64,000 nt of DNA from Cliona cf. orientalis (taxonomy: Eukaryota > Porifera > Demospongiae > Clionaida > Clionaidae). Of this stretch, positions 1 through 12,147 are shown piece after piece. Every line of letters starts with the position of its first letter. Position 1 is the stretch's first letter. The notes under the pieces are model-generated. The model saw only the letters and a program-made list of their open reading frames with translations. It did not search any database and was not told the origin of the DNA. The stretch is from positions 3,334,135 through 3,398,134 of the forward strand of contig OZ005692.1 of assembly GCA_963930775.1 (NCBI GenBank), written 5' to 3'. The translations under genes were made by a program, and so were the position numbers.

Positions 1-1
1 A

Positions 2-355
2 TTGAATAACTGTGGGTTGTTGGAGCCAAGCCAGGTTTTTCTCATGCCCCAATTAAAGCATGTAGCTAGCATAGCTCGGTGGGTAAAGACTACTCTAGCC
101 AATGCAGGAATTGACGTTACAAGGTACTTGGCTCACTTAATCAGGGGGGCATCAACATCGAAGGCATTGGAATCAGGAGCCACGCTCTCAGAGGTCCTCC
201 AACAAGCTGATTGGTCCAAGGCTACAAAATTTCATAACTTTTAATATTATTTCAGACCATCACAAGTGAGATCCTTAAGTTTCACACATGCTGTCCTCTC
301 ATTAGCTCATACGTCAAATTTACATGCTGATATCAAGCCGAAGCACTCCGAAGTA
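2..355 (+). pseudogene. C-terminal fragment of a tyrosine recombinase (DIRS/Crypton-like retroelement)
   Basis: An open frame runs from the window edge to 243 and resembles the C-terminal part of tyrosine recombinases carried by DIRS-type elements. I see an arginine/tryptophan helix near the start, then an H-x-x-R box (residues AHLIRG) followed by ASTSKAL, and an ADWS turn just before the catalytic tyrosine region. A stop (TAA at 241-243) falls at the catalytic tyrosine position. The frame continues past it with YYF and a recognisable family tail to about 355, so the copy is dead. Family features (H-x-x-R, final Tyr) are known; assignment to DIRS rather than Crypton is inference. It abuts the inverted repeat at 359. 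Confidence 0.6.
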
Positions 356-358
356 TAA

Positions 359-1685
359 TTACCGAATGGCTGAGGCTCAATAGGCTGTAAGCTAGCTAGC
401 TATAGTGACGAGGAGTGTGTAGGCGAGATATCAGCATAGCCCACCCACCAACCCTGAACTATATCAATTATAGTTAACTATTAAAATTTTAGAATTATCT
501 TTAGTGATCTTAATTGTCATATCATCCTTGATTTGTCAGTTGGCATGTGCAGCAATCTTCAAAGGTCTGAAGATGGAGCTGCGCATGTGCAGATTAAGTG
601 GTATACTCATTCTTTTTATGCGTTAAAATTGCTGTGAAATATTGTAATAAAAAGGTTATTACATACTGATATCTTGCCTACACACTCCTTGTATAACTCC
701 GAATAGCTTACAGCCTATTGCAGTGGCGGATCCAGGATCTCTAGAAGGGGGGTTCTGATTTACTGTTGCGCGCGAAGCGCGCGCAAATTTTAGAAGCCAC
801 GCCCACTTTCAGGATAAACCACGCCCATTTCGATCGTTTTTGAGACCAACTACCAGCCCTACCAGTCCAATCGATCTGTTTTCAAACGAATTTCTTCTAA
901 AGCATTCTAAGGTGAGCCATAGCAGCAGTTTTCTTAGTTCTGTAGCCAAAAGGGGGGTTCCATTTAGCCTAGCATCAGTATACTTCTCATATCAAGAAGT
1001 TGGGGAAATTTGCTATACTTACTAATGTGAAAAAATTGCCACTTTTTGGCGCATATGCTGTCTAGTTTATACAGGAGTCTATGGACATAAGCAGCTAAAT
1101 CTGGCTTAAAATGGCCACAACAACCTTGTCTTATGTCTGTATGACCTTTTCCCCTGGATTATTCAACTTTGATCCTTTGGAAACGCAATGACCAAAAAAT
1201 GTTGCACAAACGTCATTGTCTTCATCAGTCAAAACTGGTAAATACCAAGTGCATTACGTCATTTAGCCCAATACAAAACATATGGAGGGGACCCGCCCTC
1301 CTGAATGAAGCATCGTCATAACTTTCCAACTATTCAATGGATTTACTTTTTCCGCTGGAAATATGTAAAACGCTTCAACAAGAATGGAATAAGTTGACAA
1401 CTGTATCTATTCGAGGTCGTTAACATCCGTCATTTTTGATGTTTAAGTCTAGCCAACTTGGGTCAATGGAGACTCATCGACCTGCTAGACCTACTAGCTA
1501 GTGAGAATATGTGTTAATTCGTCTACTCTTTGAACATTTTAGCGCCTTGCATAGGTGTCTAAACTTCTCTTTTCAGCCAAAACTTCTTCATATGTAGTGC
1601 TAGGTGCAGCCCAAAGGGGGGTTCCTGTGCACCCCTGGATCCCCCTCTGGATCCGCCACTGTATTGGGCTTCAGCCATTCGGTAA
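359..1685. repeat. Inverted-repeat terminus of the recombinase element, split by a nested transposon
   Basis: The left arm (359-435) and a right arm (664-720 continued at 1667-1685) are inverted copies: both contain the reverse-complementary forms of CCGAATGGCTGA, CAATAGGCTGTAAGC and GGAGTGTGTAGGC. The spacer 436-663 is unique sequence. The right arm is interrupted exactly at 721-1661 by a CAGTGGCGGATCC element. Such inverted ends close to the recombinase reading frame fit a DIRS-like terminus, which is an inference. Confidence 0.7.
721..1661. mobile_element. Non-autonomous DNA transposon, CAGTGGCGGATCC family, with 5-bp target duplication
   Basis: The element begins CAGTGGCGGATCCAGG and ends GGATCCGCCACTG, so its terminal repeats are inverted. 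TATTG occurs directly before (716-720) and after (1662-1666). The intact inverted-repeat arm at 361-395 shows the site before insertion with a single TATTG equivalent, which supports a 5-bp target-site duplication. The interior has no transposase frame. A subterminal GCGCGCGAAGCGCGCGC palindrome lies near 767-783. Related copies are at 19559-19890 and, truncated, ending near 11622. The superfamily is not determined. Confidence 0.85.
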
Positions 1686-2189
1686 ATAGCTAATCATAAG
1701 GAATTTTGGAAAGCAGTGAAGTACACCAACATAAAAGGATCATGTATTCCTACCCTAAAATTAATGATAATAATTCTCCTGCTGTGGTGCACTCGAGCTC
1801 TGAAAAGGCCAATATGTGCATGCTTAGTAGTTTCTTTGTATGATGCACTACCCCGGAGCCCAGGAGTCCCTCCCTCATGCTGAAGACTTAGTGGGTTTTT
1901 CAGAAAATTTAATACCAATGGATCTATTAAAGGAACTGCAACCAGCATTGCACCCGCAGTTACCAAACTTTAATTAATATCTCCTTGCGGCAGGGTGAGC
2001 TACTGAGTGAGTGGAAACATGTGTGCTCTTATTACTTCAATTCCAAAAAGAAATGAACGATCCACTTTGAGTAACTATCGACCGATATAATTAACCTATA
2101 TCTCCCACGGTTTGGTTTCCTGAAGTGGAGATCTACCACGTACAGGAGTCTTAATCACTGCTATAAAATTTAATGACTGGCACACCCCC

Positions 2190-3180
2190 CTAGATAATGG
2201 GCTGGATATATGTGTCATATTTTTTGACTTAAAAAAAGCATTTGACAGCATTAGCTACACACATTGCTCTCCTTAGGAATATTGCTGTTCTGAATCCTGA
2301 TCCACATTTGCATTATTGGATTACGAACTATCTCTGTCGAAGGATCCAAACAGTGGATGGCGAAAGTTCATCAACACTGCCAGTGATCTCGGATGTATAG
2401 AGCTACCACAGGGCTCAGTGCTTGGGCCACTGCTCTTTCTAGTCTATATTGATGGGCTTGCTGATGGCCCTAACAGATGATATTATCAATCAATCCCTCC
2501 GTAATGCAAGGCTTAGCTAGTGACTTTATGCTACTTGTGATGTTGACACTATCTCGAGCTCTGATTGGATCAAAAGTAACCTCCTTAACCCTTAATGATA
2601 AAAAATGTACGTAAGCAGATGGTAATTACAAGGAAGAAGCATCCCGTGGAGTTCCCCAATTAATCTAATTCGCTTGACGGAAAAGCCCTGGAGATGGTGA
2701 ATGCCTACAGGTATCTTGGAGTGTGGATCACCAGTGACCTCAGCTGGACTAAACAAACTGTAAGAAGCAAATCAAAGAATCAGCATGCTGTACCAGTGTG
2801 GGACCCACATCTTATACTTCTAGAAAAGGTACAAATGTTTCACTTTGCACTTAAGGTTTGCACGAAGACATGGAATCAACCATATGACACCCTACTCTTA
2901 CAAACCCAGTTGCCGCAACTTAATTTTAAGCAGAGGAGAACACAACTCAAACTTTCATCTATATCAATTTGTATGAGATTTAGCGTTTTGTCCACAAGCA
3001 CCTCTTGTATTTTGACAATGTAACATGTCCGTTAATGTATACATAATAATCCCTACTTAATAAATAGACCTATCATTCTACAGCTCATTATTCCCACATT
3101 CTATTTTTTGTGGAATAACTTACCCAGTTCCGTCATTTGTTCATCGTCATTGTACGCCTTTAAATGTAATGAAAGTATAA
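2190..3180 (+). pseudogene. Decayed non-LTR retrotransposon (LINE) reverse transcriptase
   Basis: Reverse-transcriptase blocks appear in order but in shifting frames. FFDLKKAFDS lies around 2220-2250, the typical first catalytic-aspartate region of LINE RT. LPQGSVLGPLLFLVYIDGLA lies around 2402-2463. YRYLGVWITSDLSW lies around 2706-2750, followed by the conserved region with paired RR and KL downstream of RT (to about 2970), and FLWNNLP near 3107-3125. The YxDD active-site block is not readable between these, and several stops and frameshifts are present. The order and wording fit the CR1/L2/jockey type of LINE. No target duplication or tail was located. Confidence 0.75.
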
Positions 3181-3429
3181 TGCATTTAACATTTTGCATA
3201 TCCTTTATAGGGCGGATACTTGTATTAGCTATTGCTATTTTATGTGTCCTAGTTTGCATGTATGCAATAGCAACAACGAAGTAATAGGATATAATTTTAT
3301 AATTTTATAATTATATCCCCAATAGCTAGCATTTCACTTTTCTATGGTTGTGAGGTAATTATGGTATTACAGTAATGTACGTTAAAATTATGATGAAATA
3401 TGATGCAACCTATGAGGTAATTACGAGAA

Positions 3430-3516
3430 AATTCAGGGCCTTGGTGGAGAAGGCTCCACCACGTATATTATACGATTTACTGATTATCCCAGAAGGCTCC
3501 ACCGAGGCCCTGAATT
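3430..3516. repeat. Short palindromic MITE
   Basis: Arms reading AATTCAGGGCCTTGGTGGAG and its inverse CTCCACCGAGGCCCTGAATT face each other across about 45 bp. The element is intronic or upstream relative to the copy A block. Confidence 0.7.
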
Positions 3517-3859
3517 AGATGGCCGAATTTCACAAGTTACCTTTGGCTTACGTAATTCAGTGGATAAATAAAACTAACCTTGGCAGTTGCACTATAATAA
3601 TATATAGGATGCATCACTGTACGTAAAGAGATGGCCCGTGAGACCGTCTACGCACCAACCTCCTAGACTACAGCGTACCATACCACAACCAATCTGACTC
3701 ACCTATTATTATAGAACTATACTGTACCTGTTATAGTATAATTGGGATGTTGATGTTGCCCTCAGCACTTGTAGATATCTAGGGGTTTCTGTATAACCTT
3801 AGCTTAGGGCAATGATCTGACTTAATATAGTACTTTGAATGAATTCATGCATGGTATAG

Positions 3860-6800
3860 GTCCAAGTCAAGATACTGACCTTGATTTTGTTGAAAGGTGC
3901 AAGGTAGGTTTTCACAAGTGAGGAGTTATAGGCCGCCCCTTCAGTAATCCCCATCATTTCTTTAGAAAGCAAGCAAAACACTTACAAAGCTTCACTCAAA
4001 GCATGGAGAAATAGTGTTTCCTGATAAACACTTACAAGCAATGATAAAGACAAATGAAGTATTGGATTTAAAGGACATCTGTATCAGCGTGTTTGGTCAA
4101 CACAACTGTGGAAAGAGCACTCTGCTAAATGCATTAATCGGAGAAGAGTAAGTGAGCCATGCACGAGTCATGCATATACATGTATAGCGGTGAGGGTTCT
4201 GCACTCCAGTACATTGATTTCATTTTGTTTTGACTAATGTTAGTACGACAGCACAAGGTATACTAAGCAAACTAGATAAATAACTGTTATGAACAGTGCA
4301 TATTAAATATAATATAGCTTATAAGTATAATGTAACTGATATGGCCTAATGTTTGTTATTCAATCACTTGCAATCAAGCAGCACACACGCAATTCTGCAA
4401 CTCTTAATAATGACATTGTGGATGTGATACACATGCATGCAGTTACAATAACAATATTATTAATGCATGCATACATTACTATAACTATTGTAGTATTTAT
4501 AGTGAGTACAGGCAATGTCATGTTAATATATACTTGATTATCCACCTAATAATAATTATTAATTGTTGTAAGGTCAGATCAGTATGTTATCTATAATAAT
4601 TGTTGCTATAGCAATGATGATTCAAGAAATCAGATAATAATAATATTATACACTTTCTTGAATGATCATGGTTGAAGCTAATAATTATAGGGTTTTATCC
4701 AGTGGGGGAAGCTTCCCCACCAAACTCCCTAGCTTCCCCCCCCCCCCTAAAAATTAAAGAAATTCTCCTTTACATCCCAAGGAACTTGGTGTGCTGAATA
4801 CGCCCACTCATTAATTGCTCTTCCATCCCAATTGCAAATTTTTGTCACTAGATTATTATAACATTATAGGCTGCTTCCAGTTTATTCTATGAGTGAGACA
4901 AGTGTCAAGATAAAGGTGCAACATGATAGCAATATACACCAAGGAATTTGTGCACAAAACTGCCCATTGGCAAATCAACATGGATCTCGTCAGCAATCAA
5001 AGGTAAGTGTACTATGGCCAAAAGCATCACTAAGTGTATACATGCATAGAGCCTTATCATAATATTAAACTTGATTAGAGTTGTCCAAAACTTCAAGTGA
5101 CCTTAAAAGGGAGTAAGAAGGAAGTTATTAAAGGAGCTGAAGCAATCTATGATTACCTCAAACAGTTGAATAAACAAATACGACGGGTAATAATTAAATT
5201 AATTGACCCATTACTTTTGTAACTCTATATTATAATATTATACTAATTCTGCACCACGTATTAATTATTTTCCTGGGTCACCTTGGAGCAGCTTGTATGT
5301 AGTGGACTACTGATTATATGGTCTCAAGCTCCCATATACTGGACTTTTAAATTAGTTTGATTCCACATGGCACCTATGCCTTATACTGCTATGACTTTGA
5401 TCAAGTCGCAGTAGCTAGTACCCCATCTCCAGTAATGGTATACCAAACATGCAGGCTCACAGTACCTCTGAACAGTGTCCAGAAGATAGTATTGGGATGT
5501 ATAGGCCATAATCAGAAATTAAGTTCCTTAATCAGCAATTGATTATGGTAACGCTTCAATCTAGACTAGATGAGGGATGCCACTGCCACAATATGCATTA
5601 AGTTACATAAAATAATATTAGTAGCTACATCAAGTATAGCTTTTAATTTTTAATATTATGGAAAGGTGATACTTAATTATTAATTTTTATGATGATTATT
5701 CATTTCAGGCTGATCATGAACCACCTGTTGTTGTCCTCAAAGTTAACATTCCACTGCTTGCTGGGCGAGTGCCTCCAGGATGGACTGTGAGTCTGGTTGA
5801 CAACCCAGGATTTGGAGAGGCCAAAGAGCATGTAGTTCAGTTGGCTGATGCTTCCTTAGTGACCAGTTCAGCCTACATTTACCTCCTTCAGATAGAAAAT
5901 ATTGGTGGCACTGAGGCTAGAGATTTCTTTAAGGAACTAACTGCAAAAGATAAAAGTAACAGCTAGTAGCCAACCCATTTTGATTTTTCTTGATAGCTAT
6001 CATAATGTCTTCCATACAGCTGCACTGAGGGATGGTCGGCTAGCTGTAGGTGTCACAAAATTTGATACTATCTATTCAAACAAAGCAAGAAAGCGTAGTC
6101 GTAGAGGAGCCCCCACTACTGTTGAAGAAGTCAGGGAAAATTTGGTCACTAGCATAAAGGAGGCAACTGGCATTGATATACCAGATGACAGTGTTATTCC
6201 CCTGTGTGGTGAGTGGGCTATGGCAGCCAGCAGGCTGGCTAGATATTTGAATAGTGATCCCATCTATGAGAATCAGAAGAAGGAAGCTGTAGAGGAAGCA
6301 GCTGAATATCTGGAGGATTATCCTCATCTCTCTCTGCCAGGAGGTCAGGAACAGAGTCCAAAAGATGCTATAAAGAGTCTACAACCAATGGCTTTGATTG
6401 ACCAGCTAGAGAGAGCAAGTGGAGTGGCTGATCTGAAAAAGACGTAATAAAATTATCAATAATAACAAGTATGAGCAGGGGGCATAACGTTAGTCTAAGA
6501 GTGGTTCAGAAAAAGATGTCATATGTGAAAAATAGACCTTACTCGACCGTAAAGCTTGGAGAGAGTACGTATGGGGGTATTGAATAGGTCATGCATGCGG
6601 TCAATTACTGCCCTCTTGGGTGGTATTATTATAATAATTATCTACAACATCATCCTGTTTGAAACTGTGGTCTAGTCAATCAGCTGTGGTCTGTTGGTTT
6701 CTCTCTCAATAATCTGTGAAGACAATCACAGACTCCATTACCTGCTTAAATTAATGATTGATTTTGGGAAATTTTACTTATAGCTACCTTATTGTGAATC

Positions 6801-9800
6801 CAACTCCTTATTAGCTAACTATATAGCTGCATGGATAAACAAATTAATACTGCCCTGGACCCATTAATTTAATGCATGATGGTTACCTTCATTAAGCTAA
6901 TTAATTCAGATCTTGTTTGAAGTACAAGGGTTATTGATTTATTTATCAGTAATGGGGCAATCTGATTCATGTAATAAACAATTAATTTCGACCTCAAAAA
7001 ATATTATTATGCAAGGCTATTTCTTTGGCCACTAAGCATATTAATACTGGAAGCATAGAACTAGAAATTTAAAGCTCTAGATCTGTGAGTAATGATTATG
7101 GTACGAGTGAGGTAGTAATAATTTGCATAATATTATTATTGATTTTTGTGGATGTCACCGTTTACAGAATTCACTATGTTGTTGGAAATGCTTGCGTGAA
7201 ATTATGGGCCACAAAAATCTTTTCTGAATTCCAACACTATCTGGAAGCTGGAAACAAAGGAATAGAAGGAAGATCTATTTATTTAGCAGATGAAATAGCA
7301 GGTAGGTATACATACGTAGAAAATCAATGATCATGCAACTATAAATCATTTTAACAGAGAAAGGAAAGGATTTTCACAACGCACAAGATCTGTACAATGA
7401 GATCTTATCTTCTAAAGAAAAGATCAAACACACAGCTCCTAAAAGGAAGAAAAAGCAAACCTTGCTATGGAAACAATTTGAAACAAGTTATTACAAGGAT
7501 CTTGAGGTAGCTATAATATTATAATAATTATCACTATAATAATATTCTTCCAGGAATTTTTCTTATGATTTTGCGGATATCCACGAAAATTATAATTAGT
7601 TGTGTATTGATCAGTTACGGTCCTACAGAATCTGATATTAATATAATAGGAATATAAACCTCAAGAAGCAGGAAAAATGAAAGTGAGAGATTTAGTGAAG
7701 GAGTTCAGGGATCAGTGCCAAGCTAGGATTACTTCAAAAAAATTCACCCCAGCAGAATTTGAAAATAGTATGGAAAAATATTTCTGAATCGACAATTACA
7801 AATTTTATTTATTGTAGGCATTCACGTGTTCTTGAATGATAGTGGCCCAAAGCTACAGAGGGTATTTGATTCTTCATGTGGGTTTTGGAATGTTCAATCT
7901 GTTTTAATGCAACACATTGAGTTTATGGTTGAGAACATATCAAAACTCCGATCAAATGCAAGGATGTTGTGTAAAATGGGTCCAGAAGAAGTAATTGAAC
8001 CACGTAAGTTGAATCTAATATTATTATAGGGTATAAATTCAAGTACCTTTAGATCGAAGGGGATCCACATCAGAATCAGAAGGTAGGGCTTTGAGTGCTC
8101 CAAATCTAGCAGATATCAAACTAAAAGTGACAATTCCGTAAGATTGTTGCACATAGTTGTCATCTTGCATAATTATTGCTTCTGTAAATATATAGGAGTG
8201 TCTCACTGCGCTGGTGGGAGAAAATTATCAAGTTTTTTAGGTTTATCCAATTTGGCATATTATGATCGTAATGACATTAAATGTCTATATTTAACTCGTA
8301 TTTTAATAATAATAGGAATCTGCATAGCAATAAAATAGAGCAAGAGAGAGATGAGGAGTCAGAATTGGATGATCAAGCCAATGAAGATAGCAATGGTGTA
8401 CCAGGATCACCTGGTCCTTACTTATGCAGCCAAACCAGTGTACCAAAAGAGAGAGATGACACAGATGAATCCGAGTCTCAGAGTGATTCTGACGAAGATT
8501 GTAATAAACACGAGAGAGAAGCCAATACCTGGTCCACTCCTACAACCACTAATCAAGACCCATCAAGTTTAACAGTAGAATCAGAGAGTATAACAAGTCT
8601 CTGCAGTACCTCTACAGCTGAGGATGAGGCAGATGGTGGAGGAAATAAGCAAGTCTCTTCTAAACAAATGAACTCTTACAGGTTAGCTGAGGTTTGAATA
8701 AAGTTTGCGGATAACTTTATGACATTGCCTGTAGCCGCATGTTACAGTATCATAATCATAATATTATTAATGTTGGTGCAGGAAATGGACTCAAGAGTTG
8801 GAGGATGCTGTTTGTGAGCTTCAACAGAATATGGAAACAGAATGTGACAACTATTTTCAGAAGATTATGCCAAAAGCCATCAAGGTACAATTATGCTTAA
8901 TAGTAGATGGACCTATAATATTATACTTTTACTGTGTACAGTTACAAAGTTATACTGTGACTAGAGAATAGTAATAAATTAATTATTGAGATCTATAGCT
9001 AACATAGTGAATACCAATCGATATTTACATAGGAAGTGTATATAACAATACAAAATAATGCTAGTGTTTAGATGACCAAGTGTCAATATTATAGTGTCAA
9101 AACAATAATAATAGTTGTGAACAATAATTATGTCACATAATAAATTTGATCCTATATATATACTTGTAACAAATACTGTTACAGTAACAGTGATCTAATA
9201 TTATTGGTTAAACTGCAGTAACTATCCTTCATATAAAAATACTCGTAATCCTCATAAAAACCTTGTAAGCTCAATAAAAAAACCTGGTAAATTTTGTTTG
9301 CCTATGGCTAGTTTGTTGCTAAGCAGTTGTTTATATACAAAGCTTTTGGACATTATTGCTAGGATCTAATTTAAAGTAGTTAGACACTGTTTAGTCGGTT
9401 TCTACCCAGTACGTGATTTAAAGACCACAGGGCTCCATAGAACACTTGCTTTGCTCGAGATTCTACATACAGCCCTTCAGTCTTATAAATCACGTATAAA
9501 GAAACCTCCTAAACATGAAGTGTCTAATTATTATTTAGACCAGTTTTCATAGGCTATAGGTTTAATTTATTACTGAATTACAGTTCTTTTATAAAGATTA
9601 CTCACGAAAGACACGTGACCGTTTGGAGGCCTTTGATAAGGATTTCAATGGGCCATTGGAACAAGAATATCGGCGACAGAAAGAGGTTATTCTGTTTAAT
9701 AAAAGCAATTATTGATACTAGTCCATACTTAATTATTTAGTTTGTCAATTATAATGTTCTAGCTAAAGAGTGACATTGATTTCCTACAAAAGGAGTATTA

Positions 9801-9906
9801 TGAGCTACAAGCAAAGAAGATTGACATTAAAAATCTTACACAACAGCTGTTAGATGCATATTCAGCTGAATTTGCTAGTCAACAAAGCGGTAATACAATA
9901 ACATAA
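3860..9906 (+). CDS. Dynamin-superfamily-like GTPase with helical tail, copy A (16 exons; 5' exons not in window)
   Basis: Exons by eye: 3860-3903, 3966-4147, 4870-5002, 5079-5186, 5709-5955, 6020-6443, 7168-7301, 7358-7506, 7650-7767, 7818-8003, 8053-8137, 8196-8240, 8316-8681, 8782-8884, 9584-9685, 9763-9906. All introns are GT-AG, phases agree throughout, and copy B has the same structure. The joined frame gives 855 residues ending at TAA 9904-9906. The G domain shows G1 (GQHNCGKS), a LLPV..SET stretch like the dynamin switch I region, G3 (DNPGFG) and G4 (TKFD). The remainder is mainly helical: a middle domain, a small exon with tryptophans, an acidic serine-rich linker and a C-terminal coiled coil. 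Exon 1 begins with two bases of a codon, so at least one coding exon lies upstream, and I find none in 1-3859. All exons are open, so nothing suggests a pseudogene. Identity as a dynamin-like protein is based on motifs; the exact family is unknown. Confidence 0.85.
3966..4147 (+). CDS. Copy A exon 2: P-loop (G1) exon
   Basis: Phase 0 start, phase 2 end (donor GTAAGT at 4148). It encodes helical residues and then a beta strand (ICISVF) leading into GQHNCGKSTLLNALIGE. This matches the G-x-x-x-x-G-K-S/T P-loop and the following LLNAL helix of dynamin-superfamily GTPases. Confidence 0.88.
5709..6443 (+). CDS. Copy A exons 5-6: switch II (G3) and G4 exons
   Basis: Exon 5 (5709-5955) carries PPGWTVSLVDNPGFGE, a hydrophobic strand running into D-x-P-G as in dynamin-type G3. 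Exon 6 (6020-6443) carries VGVTKFDTIY, a strand followed by T-K-x-D (G4, guanine specificity), then a basic patch (RKRSRRG) and PLCGEWAMAASRL at the expected G5 position. The separating intron is 64 bp. An open frame that starts at 5980 runs through intron sequence and is not the true start. Confidence 0.88.
7168..9906 (+). CDS. Copy A exons 7-16: helical middle and tail
   Basis: Exons 7-10 encode long amphipathic helices with a basic PKRKKK patch near 7437-7457. Exon 12 (45 nt) encodes the short tryptophan-containing peptide VSLRWWEKI. Exon 13 (366 nt) encodes a Ser/Glu/Asp-rich, probably disordered linker. Exons 14-16 encode a charged coiled coil ending with EFASQQSG. A weak donor-like GTAATA at 9891 could extend the gene, but the in-frame stop at 9904 and an AATAAA at 9949-9954 favour ending here. 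Confidence 0.8.
9381..9525. repeat. MITE in copy A intron 14
   Basis: TAGACACTGTTTAG and ACGTGATTTA on the left are repeated inverted on the right as TAAATCACGT and AAACATGAAGTGTCTA. It accounts for part of this intron, which is 699 bp long in A and 6474 bp in B. Confidence 0.6.
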
Positions 9907-9948
9907 CTATAGAAGTTAGAGTAAGCATAATTATATGAGTGATCTAGT

Positions 9949-9954
9949 AATAAA
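9949..9954 (+). promoter_or_regulatory. Candidate polyadenylation signal of copy A
   Basis: AATAAA lies about 43 bases after the copy A stop codon, a normal distance for a compact 3' end. Copy B has no canonical AATAAA in the first 200 bases after its stop. Confidence 0.5.
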
Positions 9955-12147
9955 TATCTTGTGTGAAATTATTGTTTGTAGAGTGCAGTACACTTTTTAA
10001 CTGAAGCCTTTTGTTGAGCTACTAATAATAATTATTATTGTGATTATATTAATGATCAAAACTTATAGGGAAGCTGACTTTCACTCCCTACCGTGTGTAT
10101 GCATATGAAACAGATCCTATGATAATTACATGCATACGTGTAGTTACCCCGCGTGCATATGCAAGGGGTAAAGCAATCGGTTTGTCTGTCTGTCGTCGTT
10201 GTCGTTATCGGCACAAAAATCGCCAGATTTCATGTGATATTTTATGCTAGTTAGACACTAAGTAGAAATTATACACTAAGTAGAAAAAAAAACAAACATA
10301 ATCTAATTCGGGGGGGGGGGGGGGTTTGGGAACACTTGGGGGGATAATTTTTATATGGACATGCAGAATGGGTCGAAACTAGAGATTTGACCGGAAAGAA
10401 TTTTGATTCACACCTTGTAACAACAGCCCTTTGAAGTTATCCCTAGGCCTGGGCCAAATATTCCTTTAAATTTGTCCATTATTCAAATAATTATTCTTCA
10501 CTTATCTACCCCATTATTCAAAAGAAGGTTCTTAAAAAGGCAAATGAAACATGATCAGAATATGACCAGAATGTACATGTACATTTTGGCCAACAAGTGC
10601 TGGATTAGATGCAAATTTCCTCTTTATTGTAAGTTCTGAGGCTAAAGGAATGTTTAGCACTCCCAAAAATGATCGACGACTAGTTATCTGAGCTAGCTAT
10701 TTGTTCTAGTGCTTCTTCCATTTGACCACAGACTCATGTCACATGACACAAAGTTTTCTATTTTAAGCATGCACACATTGTGTATGTGCACTAATTCCTT
10801 GAGTAGTTGAAAAGCCCATTATTCAACTTCTTCAAGAAGCTGCCTATTATTCAAAACATTATTCATGAATATTTGGCTCAGGCCTAGTTATCCCATATGC
10901 TTGTATAGGAAGCCATGCATTTGCAACGTTTTCTGCCCACGCGCACACATCAACGTGACAACCATTACCCATTTTGGTGAAAATTGATGTATAGGCTGCA
11001 TTGTATGGCTCTGCTATACATCTAGCTCAACTATGTGGTGGTTTTTCTGCTTAGTGTGTGGTCTCCTTGTTACACACTAAGTTACGCCATAAGATAAAAG
11101 AATGTCTGTATGAGTAATGTAATGTAACTAAATAATTAACTTATCTGCTTATTGGAAGGGTTTACAAGATAAATTTACATGTACATAGAGAGGAAGGAAA
11201 TTCTTGAATAATGGTCGAATTGGAATTTTTAATTTCGCTTTCATATCAGAGAAAATGTGAGTTTTAATGCTCGAATGCAGAGGGAAAGTCCCGTATTCCA
11301 CGCCGCCATAGAGTCTGTACAAACTTGATCGGTGGCTATGACGTCTTCGCGCATTCGGGTACGTATTCAGGCCAAATGAGCATACCTGCGGGTTTATTGG
11401 AGGTTGCGCATGTTAGAGGCGCTCCAGGACTTCAATTCAAATCTTCACTAATAAACGTCCAAGTAGGTGTGCTAAAGACAGTGACTTTAGTAACTACTGT
11501 AGCAAGCTACAGGGCAAGGGGTTCTACGAAGCCTAGATTTTACTACACAGGCTAAATACTAGACAGCTAGTCAGAAAGGGGGTTCATCCGAACCCATCGA
11601 ACCCCCTCTGCATCTGCCACTGGATTGCCTCTCTGCAAAAACTATTGGGTCATGTTAATCTAACATGGGATATCTCAGTTGCACTCACTTCTAGTCACAT
11701 GTGACAAGACAAAATGCTACATGATGAGAAATCACCATAATAATATTATATTCTTTAACTTGTACACCTACCATTGTTACATGATAATGATTGTTGTTCC
11801 GTAGTAGCTATATTGATCGATGAGCACAATACTGCTTTCTATACTTGGCATTACCTAGCTAATCTAAGTTCTGAAAAGTATAGCTACGTGACTAAGCTAT
11901 CTTAAAAATTTTATAATTCACATGTTCTTTTTTGGAACTGAAATTTTATGGACTACAGTATCGTGATTACTGATAAATACTATGAAAACAATTGCTATCA
12001 CGTAACAATGGCAAGTGAGCAGCTGCTATTGACCTATATCGAGGGGTGTGGTCTACGAACGCGAAGTACCATACCATGAATAACTAATAGGGTTCGTGCT
12101 GCTGCATGCAGCTGGCATGCGCGCTGTACTAATGATTGATATGCGTA
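9955..12147. other. Gene-free stretch with repeat fragments
   Basis: No convincing exon is visible. The stretch includes a segment at 10141-10205 (CCCCGCGTGCATATG..., then GTCTGTCTGTCGTCGTTGTCG) that recurs inverted near 38140-38215. It also has a poly-G run of about 14 at 10311-10324. A 5'-truncated CAGTGGCGGA-type element ends at about 11622 (CATCTGCCACTG) and shares its interior with sequence at 41370-41480. Confidence 0.5.

Noticed and set aside
5980-6019. ATG at 5980 as start of a separate GTPase gene
   Set aside because: The bases before 6020 are intron (acceptor TACAG at 6019); the exon is joined to 5955 in both copies.
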